Shown: positions 21,900 to 35,551, numbered from the stretch's first letter. The stretch is 64,000 nucleotides of DNA from Paramecium tetraurelia (GCF_000165425.1 NW_001799646.1:190981-254980), one strand, 5' to 3'. A program made the numbers and translations. Notes: a model not told the origin generated them from the sequence alone.

Positions 21900-22437
21900 T
21901 ATTTATGTGAACAGATTATAACAAATAGAGATATAAATCAATAAAAACAAATAACATAAATTTGACCAATTTTTTATATACAATAGTATAAAGAATGGTT
22001 TCTTTTTGACTGTGAGATAGATATATTGAATACAGTCTAATTAAATCTTGAATATAAAATTAACTTTAAGGTCTTGTTAGAATATTCATTATATATATGG
22101 CTATTTGGAAACCTATATATAATTTGTTCCTTTAACTTAAATCATATTTATTCGATTATTTGAATAGTAACTTAATTTAGGTTTTTTTTAAGTTGAAAAA
22201 TTGACAATCAAAAAAGGGGAACTCAAAACAAAAAACTAAGATGTAATAATATAATATTATGAAAAAAAGACTTTCCATATTTATATATATCATTCGTTAT
22301 AACAAAGCATATTTAATAATTTTAAGTGATTGATTTTAAATATGAAATCGATTAATCTAAGAATTAAAAGCTTAATTAATATTAAAACTTGAAGTATATA
22401 GTTTGACCAAGATAGATATGATAAAATTCATAATAAT
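21900..22437. other. Intergenic, A+T-rich
   Basis: No gene, RNA or repeat recognised. Confidence 0.6.
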
Positions 22438-22932
22438 TCATTAAAATAGTTTATTGACTAATCTTTGTTACGAGTGAGACATTACTCTACTAGCTGAATG
22501 AGAGTCTCTGAGATCTGCACTGTTATCTTACCTTGAGAGAAGTGGTCTTGTTTTTATGCGAAAGTTCTGTCCAAAAGTAAGATTTAGTTATTGAGTATTT
22601 TGGATATTATGCTAAGATAGTTTTCTGTGGATTTTTTCATTTTAACATACTCTTTAGCGAATAAGTTTAATATTAAAGTTCTTAAGAATATCCTTCGTCT
22701 TATCACAATCTAGTGTAAATTGCTGCTTTTTTTATATTAGAATTGGGAAGGCTTATCCACTTCTCTATTTATTTTATGCAGGTTCTTCTACACTGCGATG
22801 AGTCTAATTTATTTTTGGTTCCAAAGATGGTTTGTGTGCCAAATTTTTCGCTTAACGTATCAAGTTGCTTTTCGGAATTTTATTATCTCCCTTTAGCAAT
22901 TCCTTGAATGCGGCAGTCAATTGAAATTACAT
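22438..22932 (-). CDS. Hypothetical basic protein
   Basis: Single exon, 164 residues, starting MQFQLTAAFKELLKGDNK and ending at TGA. Rich in Lys, Gln, Asn and Ser, with no membrane segment. A predicted helix at the start is followed by a disordered central part (AHKPSLEPKINQTHRSVEEP) and a C-terminus with scattered Arg-Ser (SADLRDSHSASRVMSHS). G+C is higher than in the flanks, as in other coding exons here. Function unknown; the composition would fit a cytoskeletal or nucleic-acid-associated protein, but that is only inference. Confidence 0.65.
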
Positions 22933-23440
22933 ATATAAATAATAAATTTTTATATCGAAAGTTGCGGATTGAGAGAATAAAGATCATCCTTTAAAAAGAA
23001 GTCTAAGCTATCGCACAATAATCAAAGAGAGAATTGGGTATGTTGTTGCAATGGATTATGTTATATAAGTACTTGGATGTAATTACGTTCCCATATTTAT
23101 TTTTAAATCTATAAATACTTAATGAATTTGTGAATTCATGTAAGAGCAATACGATATTTAATATCTTTTCAATTTTTTGAATTCTGTATATTTGTTACAA
23201 TCAAATATATCTTCTCCCTAATTATTCTTAGAGTTGTCAGCTTAAGATACTAAAAAATGAAGTGTTTATTTTAGACTGAATATTTAAATTGCAAAAACAT
23301 TATTTTCATAATCTAATTGAATATGAGATAGAAGAATGATATTTATATATAATCCGAAAACAAGGTGTATTGTTCATTATTATATTTTGTTTTCCTTACT
23401 CTATTACAGTATGAAATTTAGTAGATCCTTCTTCTTTTGT
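22933..23440. other. Intergenic
   Basis: About 500 bp without a supported gene; both neighbours are on the minus strand. Confidence 0.55.
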
Positions 23441-24165
23441 TCAAATGTTAAGTTTTTTGAAGAGTTGATGTCTTGTAATTTCTAGAGAATTGTTTGGGTG
23501 TTATAGGTTGGTTCTTTTAACTATGGAATGAATATAAGGATTTACTTTAAGAACGAAATCATCTCGATTATCGTAGAGCTACTATTCAGATTAGGCGACT
23601 TGTTTTTTGACTTCCTCAGCATATGAGTTTATATCATTTGAAAATAATTGAGCAGCTCTGGGGTTAAAGGAAGTCACACAATCATAATAACTTACATCAA
23701 TAAACATTTCATAGAGTTTGTTTAATAAATTATATACCATGCAATCCTACCCATATTTCCATTTCGGAATGAGTGTGTCAACATCCACGTTATTGTATTC
23801 ATCAATTAAAGGATGGAGGAGGGGACAAAGAAACCTTATTTTAGGAATAGATTCTGGAAAAGTTTTAGGGAAGTTCAATACAAATTTAAATTTTCCCTTG
23901 GCATACAGTCCATATGATATGCTAATCATCCCATGCCATTCTATTTTATTAATCTATTAATTACCTGTAATTTATTCGGTTTTTGGCAATAGAATGATAG
24001 AAAATTTATGTGCATATACTGATAGCAGTTTACTATTGATACAAATTTTCATTACTATTCGAATTTAATGATATTGTTTCTTGTTTCAGGATCTTTTGCT
24101 GCTTTGTTGATGACTTCCTCACTTAAAAAATTGGATGACTAAGTATTGAGCAAAATCTCGTTCAT
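23441..24165 (-). CDS. AKTIP: AKTIP/FTS-like ubiquitin E2 variant without catalytic cysteine
   Basis: Encodes 225 residues; introns 24033-24055 (23 nt) and 23941-23964 (24 nt). The UBC fold is evident: WHGMISISYGLYAKGKFKFV, LNFPKTFPESIPKIRFLCPL and LHPLIDEYNNVDVDTLIPKW, then a helical C-terminal half (YNLLNKLYEMFIDVSYYDC). Where an active E2 has Ile-Cys-Leu-Asp, this protein has Val-Asp-Val-Asp, so it cannot carry ubiquitin as a thioester. The HPL(V/I)D ... DV ... W pattern is that of AKTIP (FTS), which bridges Hook proteins and FHIP to early endosomes for dynein transport. Whether Hook/FHIP partners exist here is unknown. Divergent with the SNARE gene, 180 bp apart. Confidence 0.88.
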
Positions 24166-24345
24166 ATTTCAAATTAACTAATTTTATATAAACTTTAATA
24201 TATTGTTAGAATGTCTTTATTTACAGATTAATAGTTCTTCTTTCAATAATAAATACTAATTTTTGAATATAAAAATACAGTATTCTTCGGGATTATCTGT
24301 GTATGTAATTTCGAATAATAATGAAAAAAAAGTTATCTTTATTAA

Positions 24346-25385
24346 ATGGAGGATTGCTTATCTGAGATAAAGGGAATTGGGTATACAATATTGTAAAAAT
24401 AAGTTCATCACAATCTATAAAAAACTAAAGAGAGTATGATGAAAAAAGTGATCATTAAAATATTTTGATTAATGATATCGATGATTTGATGCCACTTTTT
24501 AAGGTGAATGTTGATGGAGTTCAGAAAATTTTAGAGACTATCAGATCTAATATTGTCAAAATTGTAGAACTCAAAAAGCAATATATCAGTGCAACTAGAT
24601 CTGAGGCTGAGTAAGGTTGGTATTTATGAATTAAATAATATACAGAATTAAGTACGAAGTTGGATAGTATAATACAATAAAATAATCAACTATAGGAGAG
24701 ATTGAAAAAATTAATAGGATAAGTAGCTTTGGATGTTGAGAAAGCAAAAGAAGAGTAGCCTGATGAACCTGAAACGAGAATGAAAATGGATATCTGGGCA
24801 GCAGTATCTCTGAAAGTGAAGACTGTGTTGACAGAGTTTCAAGATGCTCAATTAGATTTCAAAAAGGATATGAGGAACAAGATAAAAAGACAAGCAACCT
24901 AGTTGGATTTTAGTCTTAATGAGAATTAAATAGATGAATTATGCGAAGATCCAAAAGTATGATTTTATTTTGATGTAGAAAATGTAAGAACTATTACAAC
25001 AGAAAATCTACGGATAAGCGTCGATTAAAACTTAGAATGCAGTATAAGATATTCAAGAAAAATATAAAGACATCGTTAAGCTAGAGAAAGTAAAAATAAA
25101 AATTTAGTATTAAAGAGTGTGCAATAGATGTATTAACTATTTGCAGATATGGCAGTGTTGGTTAAGAATCAAGGAGAATTGATTGATAATATTGAATAGA
25201 ACATGGTAAAAGCAAGGGATTACGTTATAAAGGGAGAGGATGAATAGAGGAAGGCCAAGAAGAATCATAAAGCTGCCAGAAGAGTAAAATATTTTAATAG
25301 ATAATAGAGAATGTGCTGTATCATAATGATTGGACTGGTTTTGATTTTAGTTATAGTTGGTCCTGTCTTAGGAACCTCTTTGTGA
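24346..25385 (+). CDS. Syntaxin-type Qa-SNARE
   Basis: Encodes 312 residues in five exons; introns 24381-24403 (23 nt), 24616-24645 (30 nt, GTT...CAG), 24957-24978 (22 nt), 25090-25115 (26 nt). Syntaxins drive membrane fusion by zippering with R-, Qb- and Qc-SNAREs. The N-terminal half is a three-helix Habc-like region; the SNARE motif (~222-280) includes MYQLFADMAVLVKNQGELID, with the zero-layer Gln, and NIEQNMVKARDYVIKGEDE. A basic linker leads into one C-terminal membrane anchor (CCIIMIGLVLILVIVGPVLG) and only three residues beyond it, as in tail-anchored syntaxins. Two Cys at the membrane border could be palmitoylated; a DHHC enzyme is encoded nearby, but no link is shown. Confidence 0.94.
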
Positions 25386-25458
25386 ATGTATATATATTTA
25401 TTTAACTTATTTTTAAAATTTAATCTATTTAGATGTATAAAAATTTGATTTTTGAAAA

Positions 25459-27237
25459 TCATTTAATGTTCATAAATCTTTACTAAAGTGAATAACTATA
25501 GATAGTGCTGAGTCCGACTGCAGCACTTTTGAGTAAGTTAAAAGTAATTTTGATCCCATAAAGTTTAAATGGGTTGTTTCTAGAATCATATTGAATGATC
25601 CTAATATTGTCATCCAATTCTTGAATTATAGATTTAATGACTTCCTCAACTTGGCTTTCGTTTTGTAACAGTTATTTGAATTTCTTGTGGATGTAATTTT
25701 AAGGCTCTTTGTTCTCCTCAAAGTAGACATCCTTCATCCTCAAAAGATCTTAATAGATGGATTTAACATCCTACAGAGCCACCTCACATTGATCTAAATA
25801 GGTATTCAATTTAGCTCCTAAGGCGAGATAATAGGCAGTAAAGCCTAGAATCATGATAGCCAACTCTCCTAGTAAGATGAGTTGAAATAGATCAAGATGG
25901 ACAAAGTCTAGGATGAGCAATAATGATAGGAAGATCAACACTATAAATCCTAAAAAGCACAGAGAATAGAAGCCTTGTGTTCTGAGATTGTATGTTTGAC
26001 CATAATCAAATGAAATTGCTCTCATCATTGACCAGGCTTGCCATGTAGTAATATTATTGAAGTTAAGAGTTGGTAGTAATTTAAGTTATTCGATCTGATC
26101 TGGTCTGACCTTGATTATCAGTAATAACTATTCGAGCAAAAAGAACTTCCGTTTGAAATCATAGAATGCCTAATGAAAGAAGATATTGCTGCCCCAGAAT
26201 CCTATAAATGAAGAGACTATGTTCAACACTTTAATATATTTAATATATCTATACCCATTCGGAACATATCTAAGGCTTCGACTGAATCTATCAAATCTAC
26301 TATTCTCAACCACATTGGAGTTGTAGAAAGGATAAATGCTTCTAGTACACAGATGTACATGTGGGCATTGGCTGAGTTTTTGGATTGATAATGATTTACT
26401 AAGTAGCCGAATAATTTAAAGCCAGAGTATTCATCATCATCCAAAGATATTCCTGTGTCTCTGAAAAAATTGATGTCCACTTTGGCAATGGCTACTTTTG
26501 TTTCTTAATGAGGCTACACTATGAAATCCATCTTGAATAGAGATATCTCGAATTAGTAACGTTGAAGTGAACGATAAGGCTCCAAAAATAGGATCTTGGG
26601 AGATTACTCTCTCCATTCTCCCATCATCAAATCAAATTAAAACACTTCATCAGGCAGTAAGGTACTCTTGTATAGGTTTATTACGCTCCTGCTAAAAGTG
26701 GCATATTTAGCTGCTATTACTACACTTCGAATTGTTAAAGCATACCAAAGGAATAATATTTCTGTTAGTGTTATTAAACTTTCATCCCAAAAAAAATAGC
26801 CTAGGCCTCCTACTACTGATCCGAACCATAATAGTGTTTGCAAATAAAAAGGCATGGAATTTCCGTAAAATTTCATGTTCTTCATCAGCGTCAAGCCTGG
26901 CCATAAGCTAAACAATATAACCATAAATGGTCCCAATATCGTGAAGAAAATCTAAATTCCAAAATTAGATGATTACCTAATGGTATAAGAAAAACTCAAC
27001 AAAGACACCCCAGTTCCATTCCCCTTTATACTTTTCCATTTATTCTTTTTAGATGTTCTCCAAGGAAACTTATTGAGAGCTGATTTCCCATTAGCGTTTC
27101 TCGTACAAAAATCTTTCCTCATCTTATACATTAGTAAGGGATTCATCAGTTGGATGTACTACTGAAATTTTGAGAGATCTTCGATTGGAGTGCAAATTAG
27201 ATTTTAGGATAGATGGAATATCATTATTGTTTTCCAT
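25459..27237 (-). CDS. Multi-pass membrane protein of unknown function
   Basis: Encodes 575 residues; introns 26952-26976 (25 nt) and 26229-26254 (26 nt). A hydrophilic N-terminus (~100 residues, basic then acidic) precedes about seven hydrophobic segments, among them ILGPFMVILFSLWPGLTLM, LLWFGSVVGGLGYFFW, TEILFLWYALTIRSVVIAA, FLGFIVLIFLSLLLILDF and LLGELAIMILGFTAYYLAL. A helical charged region of ~120 residues ends the protein. The layout could suit a channel, receptor or transporter, but no signature was recognised. It converges with the SNARE gene (73 bp between stops). Confidence 0.8.
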
Positions 27238-27338
27238 TTTTAATATAATTAAGTATATATATAACAAAAATCTATTGCAAAATCTAACCTATTATATCCA
27301 TTTTGTTTTGTCTTTGAGTATAATAACTAATTAAAATA

Positions 27339-27617
27339 ATGAATTAAGTTTTAATTCTCTAAATAATCGAAGTGCTTGAACAATGTCATAAGGATAATTC
27401 TATAAAGACTAGAGAATGTTGCATCGAAATAATTAAGGAATTATTGCAAAAGATCAGTATTTCCATATGATCTAATGTAGCATCTGAGTTGAATCAAGAC
27501 GACCTAATCGCTTTCGAGAAACATTTCAACTTAGTAACGAGTCTAAATCAACTTGATTACATAAATGATGAAGATGTGTTTTTAAAATCAATAGCTAGAG
27601 TAAGGAGTTGTTTGTGA
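27339..27617 (+). CDS. Hypothetical 84-residue helical protein
   Basis: Two exons with a 24-nt intron (27457-27480, GTA...TAG). The protein starts MNQVLILQIIEVLEQCHKDN and is predicted almost wholly helical, with three Cys in the first half (ECCIEIIKELLQK). It lies 101 bp from the divergent membrane-protein gene and 72 bp before the RRM gene. Without the intron the frame hits TGA at once, which supports the two-exon model. No family recognised. Confidence 0.6.
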
Positions 27618-27689
27618 TTTCTTTGTATATATTTATCTTTTTTGAGAATGCACTCATCATTAATAAACTTATATATTCAAATATTAATA

Positions 27690-28146
27690 ATGTCAGAAGA
27701 ATTAGCCAATACTGTCTATCTCGGGGGAATTCCTGAAGATGTGACTGTGGAATAAATCAAACACTTGTTTATTACATTTGGTGAAATTAAATCTGTAGAT
27801 TTGCCAATAGATAGTGAAACCTGTATGAATTATGAATATTGAAGTAAAGAATAGGGGATTTGCATTTATAGAATATGAGGATATTGAGGATGCTGAAGCT
27901 GCTATTGATAATTACGATGAGGGAGAATTGTTTGGCAAGATTGTAAAGGTCAAACCAGCCAAACCATACAAACCGAAATCATTCTATACCAAACCTGTTT
28001 GGCATTCTGAAGATTGGTAGAGGAAGAATAATGAGGAATACACCTACAAGGAACGTGTGAGAAGAGAGAAGCAGAAAAAGAGGGATGAGGAAGAAAGAAA
28101 AAAAGAGGAGGAGAAAGCCAAGAAGTATCAGAAGAAATAATAATGA
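27690..28146 (+). CDS. RRM protein resembling the RNA-binding half of cyclophilin E (PPIE)
   Basis: Encodes 144 residues with one 22-nt intron (27823-27844, ends AAG). The RRM (~6-84) has RNP2-like VYLGGIPEDV and RNP1 NRGFAFIEYED; the segment after it, AKPYKPKSFYTKPVWHSEDW, parallels the linker that follows the RRM in PPIE, a spliceosome-associated cyclophilin. Here the cyclophilin domain is absent and the protein ends in a charged Lys/Arg/Glu helix with a Gln-Gln end. It may be a stand-alone splicing factor in which the isomerase part was lost or never joined. The 22-nt intron is the only choice that keeps frame; a 33-nt GTA...TAG alternative does not. Confidence 0.9.
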
Positions 28147-28263
28147 TTATATATGAATTAATGGTGACAATAAATGCTTAAAAAAGAAAAAGAGAATTAT
28201 TCAAAATTTAGAAAAAAAAGTACTAATAAATTAAAATCATCATTTTTTAATTTTATTTTTTTT

Positions 28264-29668
28264 TCAAATATCCAGGGCATTTGGCAATTTTGAATGTGCC
28301 TTGGCTGGCTTCAGAATGTTCTCCATCAATAAATGAATTGAAAGAACCACTCCAATTCCTGCCAAGAACAAATATATGATATCCACATTTTTCATTGGAT
28401 CTATGCCACCACCAATTGCATATACAAAACCAGAAATCATTGGAACAACAGCCATACAGAAATTCTCTATTATCCCCAATAAACCCAAAGCAGTTGCTAA
28501 TTTCAATCGTATTCATAAAGTACCAAGCATATCTTCAGGAACTGTGGATTGTAGAGCAGGCATTAAAACACTCGAAAAACATGAATATGATAACCCCAAT
28601 GTAATCAAACTACTATTTTATTAACATTTTACGCAAAAACTGAATAATAATTTGGAGATGTCGTCAAAGGCATATAATAAAATTGCAAATGGGATATAAA
28701 AAACATGATTGTTGACACTACAATAAAAAATGGTCTATAATTCGTAAACTTGTCTGAAATCCTTCCCACAACCGGAGATGTAATCGCTATAAAAGTCATA
28801 TAACAAATTATACTCTACCTGCTACCACATATCCCACAGTTACTATTTGACCAGCATCCATTATGCTAAATCCAAAGCGTTCATGGTAAAACTTATTAGC
28901 ATTATCAAGGAATGGCACATAGGAAGCTAACATCAAAGTAGTTATTATGCTCATTATTACAAAGGGTTTCGTAAGCTTAACTAAACTATTAGATTACTAT
29001 CAATACAATTAAACACTGATATCTATTCAGTTTATTTCACACTTTCTACTTTTTCGTATTTCATATCTACGTAAATCATCATTAACCCTGATAAGAAGGA
29101 CTATTCAAATTATTTTTAATTGTACCAAAAAACATAAGAATAATCCAAACAACAATGGTATTTTTAGTGAATTAGTCTTCTCAAATAAATAAGGTGATAA
29201 AAACGAATTAAGAGCAGCTGCCAATTCTGGGACTGTGAGTATCAATCCCATTGCAGTACCCATATCCTTGGGCATTCGCTAGGCTACCATTTTAAACACA
29301 GCAATGTGTAAAATATCGCTTGCAATACCAAATATAGCTCTACCACAAAGCATCATACAGTAATTATGATAGCATCCTCCAAAAAATATAAACAATTATG
29401 ATAGGCCCAGCAAAAGACTAAAAGTAAACACCTAAACTATACAATATGTACTTACTCCCCAACGGCCTCCCATATTGTCTATCATTATGCCTCCTCCGAT
29501 ACTCAAACCTATGTTTGGAATTGCAAACACGCTGTATAGCAAATTGAACTAAGTTTAAGTCAATTGAAACTCCTCTTCTATTGGAACCTCAAGAGCTTGA
29601 GGAATATCAAAGGCATAGTTGTTTCCTACCATCAAAAGAATAGCTAGTAAGATGATTAAACGATCCAT
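28264..29668 (-). CDS. Major facilitator superfamily transporter
   Basis: Encodes 416 residues in seven exons; introns 29432-29455, 29101-29125, 28981-29006, 28787-28818 (32 nt, the longest here), 28613-28632 (20 nt) and 28497-28523. About 11-12 hydrophobic helices. Between helices 2 and 3 sits IMIDNMGGRWG, close to the MFS loop signature (DxxGRR-like), and the second half has VVGRISDKFTNYRPFF in the matching place. The start (MDRLIILLAILLMVGNNYAF) leads straight into helix 1. Closest in feel to the eukaryotic SPNS/MFSD1-type solute carriers; substrate unknown. The last helix is followed by a Lys-rich tail. Confidence 0.9.
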
Positions 29669-30549
29669 TTTTTAATTATTAATATACACATTAATTTTAA
29701 TTCATTGAATGAGTTTTTCCTTACATTCTATGAATTTTTTTCAAATTTAACAAGTCAATTTTATATTTTTTTCTTCTAAAATTCTCCAACTTCTCTATCC
29801 CCTCCACAAGCCTTCTCGGATTATATCAAATGCCAAAATTATCTACTTCAGTGAAGATCCAGGATTTGATCACAATTGATGAAATATTCATTTAATAGAT
29901 TATTATTTATTGTTGCAAAAACTATTTGATTTCTTGAAATTCCATAGCATACAATATATGGAATTTAAAATTGCAATTTCTGTTAATTCACAAATTATAC
30001 TTGATCATAAAAATAATTTAATCAGAAAATAATATCTATTATTTTTCGATATGTTCTAATATCATAAGCAAATATGTTATTAATATCAGACATTTAATCC
30101 CTAATACATTTGAAATTCAGTTTTACAACTAAAGAGGTCTATCACTTGATATTTTTTGGATCATACTTGTTTATCATTCCATCTCTATGTCTCTACAGTT
30201 ATTTAGTTATGGTAATAAAACGATATTATTTATAATTAATCATAATTCATCTCAAATTTTAAACGAATTTGGATCAAAGTATTGCATTAGAATTACTGAT
30301 TCCGATATTCTTCATTGATTAACTAAAATTCCTTGATTTTCAGAAATTTCATCAAACTTTATTTTTAGTTAATTAATTTTGTATAGAACTTGTAATATAT
30401 TTGTATATTTGAAAATTCTTTAGGTTAAGAGAATCACTTCGTTAATATAAAAGTGCTGCTCAGCCTTAAAATCATATTGAATAAATGAGCACACTTGCGC
30501 CTGTAGATGAATTAAGTTTTATAAAGAGTTTAATTTAAATATATATAAA
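29669..30549. other. Intergenic, A+T-rich
   Basis: Divergent spacer between the transporter and the kinase, ~880 bp. One short minus-strand open stretch near 29760-29900 is broken by TGA. Nothing supported. Confidence 0.55.
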
Positions 30550-31551
<1,002 letters not shown>

Positions 31552-31573
31552 TAAAATACTAAAATCATAATAC

Positions 31574-32637
31574 TCAAAGTATTGGTTTTCTATTAAAGGC
31601 ATTTAATAATTCATCAAGTTTACTTTATTGTTAATTGTATTAGAATGGTTTATTCTAAGATATAAAAGTCTTGCTTGTAGTTTGAATCTGTTATTTTACA
31701 AACTTATTTTCATAGTCTTATTTTCTGTTTTACCAATCCAAGGAATTCAATTCTAATGCCAGAGAGGCTAACCCATCCTTTTTTTTCCCGTGAACTATAA
31801 AATAAAATTTGAAGATACATACTTGCATCCTATAAGTAGTTCTACTTTCGAATCAAATCAGGAGAAGTATTAATAGCTTAATTAGGTCTATGATTGGTAA
31901 GTGAAAACTGAATGGATGATTCTGGACGACAATAGATTTAGGGTTCAATAGATTTCCTTTTGTAACTCTCATAATTAATATCCTTCAGAGGTCTTGTTTT
32001 AATTCCAGAGTATTATTATTTTTCTTCATATTTATTCATGAATGAGATTTCTTTGGTTGGAGTTTAGAATTGTTTGCTATTATTCAATTTAGATTTTACT
32101 TTTTTAACAAAGATTCTTTCTAGGGTGATACCTCTGTTTTATCACTTTTATGTGCTTATAATTGCAATGCTCGTTCGTATTGTTGTAATTGCCTTAAGAA
32201 TCCATCATTAGGATAGACTTACCATCTTTTTCTTTCTAGCAATTTTAAGGCATCTTAAGCGCTCATTTTATTTTTCTTCATCAAGTATGCTGCAACGAGG
32301 GTGGCTGATCGAGAAATACCAGCCATGCAGTGAATCAACACATTTCCACTCTATCTGGCTTTTTCAATGAATTGATTGCTATTTTCAAAATGTCTACTAA
32401 TATTTTCAGATTCACAATCCTCCAAGTATATATGTTGATAATTTTGGAGTTGGGTCTATACATCAAATGGTATCTTATTCATACAAATCGACAATACACC
32501 ATTGATTCTGTGTCTCCTCAGGTTCTCCAAACTAGCTAAAATTATACATCAATCTAAACCATACAAGCAGATTCAATATTCCCCAAGTAAATTGATCCAG
32601 ATACTCCGTTGTCTACAATGCAACTCATATCATCCAT
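31574..32637 (-). CDS. Dual-specificity protein phosphatase with long C-terminal tail
   Basis: Encodes 327 residues; introns 32536-32564 (29 nt), 32077-32099 (23 nt), 31795-31822 (28 nt). The catalytic domain (~14-150) shows GSIYLGNIESA, the acidic loop YLEDCESENI and the active-site loop LIHCMAGISRSATLVAAYLM (HCxxGxxRS). ALKLLERKRWQVYPNDGFLR completes a typical DSP. DSPs remove phosphate from Ser/Thr and Tyr, often on MAP kinases. The ~175-residue tail is Gln/Lys/Ser-rich without a known domain and needs the last two introns to stay open. Facing an NEK-like kinase is suggestive, but convergence does not imply a joint pathway. Confidence 0.93.
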
Positions 32638-32785
32638 TTATTGTTAGTAGGAAAAAGAGCTGCTTTAATAAGATTTTTGAATGATTGGTGAGTTGCTGAA
32701 CATTAATTAACAATAAAAATTATTTCACTCAATGTAAAAATTGAAAATTTAGCCTCAATTATAATAAATAAGGCGATCACAGTCA

Positions 32786-34597
32786 ATGGGTACCGTAAAT
32801 ATTGAACTAATACATTTTGAAAAGAGTGTTTCTCTCAATTAAAGTACTTTTTTCAAGACTTTCTCAGAAATGTAATAGAAGTAAATTAGCTATCTAAAAA
32901 AAGAGCAGCAATTACTCATTAAGTGGCAAGGATTCCTTCCCCCAAGGAACGGTTATAGGCTTCACTTTCTCATAACAAAAAACAAAGAGAAACCATCATA
33001 AACCAAAGTCGGGAAAGACTTGAAATAGCCATGTCTGAAGCCCTTACTTTGACTCAAAAAAGTCGAAACAGGAATTATTAGAAGTTAAAAAGAAGAGATC
33101 AAAATAATAAGAAAGCAGTGGAATTAAAACCATAATAGAAAGGTATAGATTGAGTCAATTTAAACAGTTTTCCAGTTGCCTTAATTAGACACACCATTGG
33201 AGAATAGTGTTGACGGTCCTGCACAATTGAGCTTCTATTTCGAATCTCAACGTCTCATACGTGACATCAAGACTTTTAAGCCCTCGTTTACAGAATAGGC
33301 TGCATTTACATTGTTCAATGATTAACTATATTTGTACGGAGGGATAGGAGGAGATGGGGTCAGAAACCAAATGCTCAAATATGACATAAGTATCTGAATA
33401 TTTATTTTAGAATTCCAAATTTGGTAAGTTGTACATGGAAATGGAGAAAATTTGAAATAAGGAAGAGCAGGTTTATCTGTTGTGTAATACAAGAATAAAT
33501 TTATATATTTTGGAGGCTGTGGATAATTCAATCCCAAATTGAAGATCAGAGAATGCTCAAATTAGGTTTTTGAGTTTACAGTAAGTAATTAATCTTGGGA
33601 GAAATTACATCCTCAAGGGGATTATGTGGAACCAAGAAGATAACACAGAGCCTGTTTGATAGGATCCAAATGGATGTTGATCCATGGTGGCATTAATTCA
33701 AATGAGGAAGTATTATCTGACACTAGTATATTCAATATCGAAAAACAATATTGGAAGAACTACAAAGCCAAATCACCTCCAATATGTTGTCATGGCATAG
33801 TTAACATATCGTCTTAAGGAAAATTTTAGGAGATGATTCCAAATGATTTAATGCCTTAAGAACTAATATTCTCTTTTGGAGGTAAGGATGCCGAAGGTAA
33901 TTCTGTCAACGCAATAAGAAAGTTGACTTACTGCTCATTCACCAACATTCCACTTTCTTGGGATTTGGTCGAATGCACAGGAAAAGCTCCTCCTCCCATG
34001 CACAATCATACTGTAGAGTACCTAAGGAAGGTCTAGGGTATAGCAGTCATTGGAGGGCTTAGAGATTTTATTTAAAATGGAACCTTGGAATCTGATCAAT
34101 ATTATATCTTCTACCCTCATCTAAGTCTTTGGCAAGAAGTAATTGCAGAGGGGTAAAGGATTCCCCGATGTGCACATTCCTCTGTGATGCTTAGTTCCAA
34201 GATTGCAGTATTTGGGGGAATTGGCAATGAACGTTACTTGGAACCAGATGTGGGGTTCATTGAAACTGATTAAATTCAAGTATTTACTCGAGTTGCTAAA
34301 GAGAAAGTGCTTAACAATACTAATTAGAATTTTGAAGAGCCTTCTAGACAGGAGAATTCATTTAGAAAGAAAAAGTCTCTTTTTTAAGATGAATCAGAAA
34401 TCTCTGATGGGTATAAACCGTTTAGGATTACACTTCGAAAAACAACTCAAGCTAGGAGATCTTACTTGCCCAATCCACATCGTAAACAAGTATTTATTAG
34501 ATATGACATCTTGATGGGATTCGTTAAGCAGATCATAAATGAAAATCTCCATATACTCTAGAATTTTGATAAATATTTAGAAAGAAAAATTTTATGA
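32786..34597 (+). CDS. Kelch-repeat protein
   Basis: Encodes 580 residues; introns 32881-32903 (23 nt, ends AAG), 33143-33167 (25 nt), 33390-33410 (21 nt). A basic, helical N-terminus (~20-100, with RIPSPKERLQASLSHNKKQR) precedes six kelch units with paired glycines: LYLYGGIGGDG, FIYFGGCGQF, WMLIHGGINS, LIFSFGGKDAEG, GIAVIGGLRDF and IAVFGGIGNERY, which would form one beta-propeller. A ~110-residue basic tail follows. Kelch propellers are protein-interaction platforms, many on the cytoskeleton. No BTB or F-box is present. The start is the first ATG in frame, 148 bp from the divergent phosphatase. Confidence 0.9.
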
Positions 34598-35132
34598 TAA
34601 TTTCATATTAATAATGGTTTACAAAGAGATGAGTAGGTGAGGATGGCTAATCATAAGAATTACTAGCCAATATATCTCAAAATTCAGACTTTTTATTTAT
34701 TTTGAGTTTGTATAATCTTCTTTTTGAATAATATAAAATGATGTAACGTTCTCCTTTAATCTATTCAGATATTTACTAATTATCATTTTATTACATCCTA
34801 ATAAATTATCAAATTTCAACATTAAACCAAACATGATTAACTATTCTGTGTATCCTTAATGTTATTTTTTATGCACTTTACCCCCTGAAACATCTAAAAT
34901 ATTGTGGATCATAAAGAAAATACTCACAAAGATATCAAGACTTTTAATTAATTCATGATAATTCCAATCTATACTTAAAAAATAATAATTTATATATTTA
35001 TGATTGATGATTATAAAAATTAACAAGATAATAACATAATCTGTTTATTTACTTCTTAAACATCAAATATTTTACATTTGCAATTAGAAAGACAACTTTA
35101 AATTAAGAACTCTACTAAATTTTTTTAAAAAC
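34598..35132. other. Intergenic, A+T-rich
   Basis: No gene seen between the kelch gene and the right duplication arm. Confidence 0.6.
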
Positions 35133-35551
35133 ATAATTGATAAAGTAGTCATAACATTATTTTCTTTTTCATAAATCTTAGTTCATTTTGATGATTAACT
35201 ATATATCCTTAATTACAATTAATAAAATTCATAATCTAAGTTCTCTTATTTTTGATCTATGTTATTAAATAAAGGTGTTAAAGTTCTTGAATAACTTTAG
35301 AATTTTTATAAAGAGATAATATAATTGTAGATTTCTGTTTTCTCTTGTTTGTTTTCTATCATTTTGGAAGAAATCTGAGAATATGAATCCATACATTGTG
35401 TACCTTTATGTTTTTCTCTTGAGCCCTCTAATAGAATTCAAACCTCCTTTGTGTGGCATAAAATGTAGTACCTTAATTATAAAAATTTGTTGCTTTTTAT
35501 ATAGTATTTTTTCTGTAATTATAGAAATTAAAATATATTTTATTTTGCTTT

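Noticed and set aside
28376-28624. Two + strand frames inside the transporter
   Set aside because: They are shadows of the MFS gene on the opposite strand, which has six well-formed introns and clear helices.
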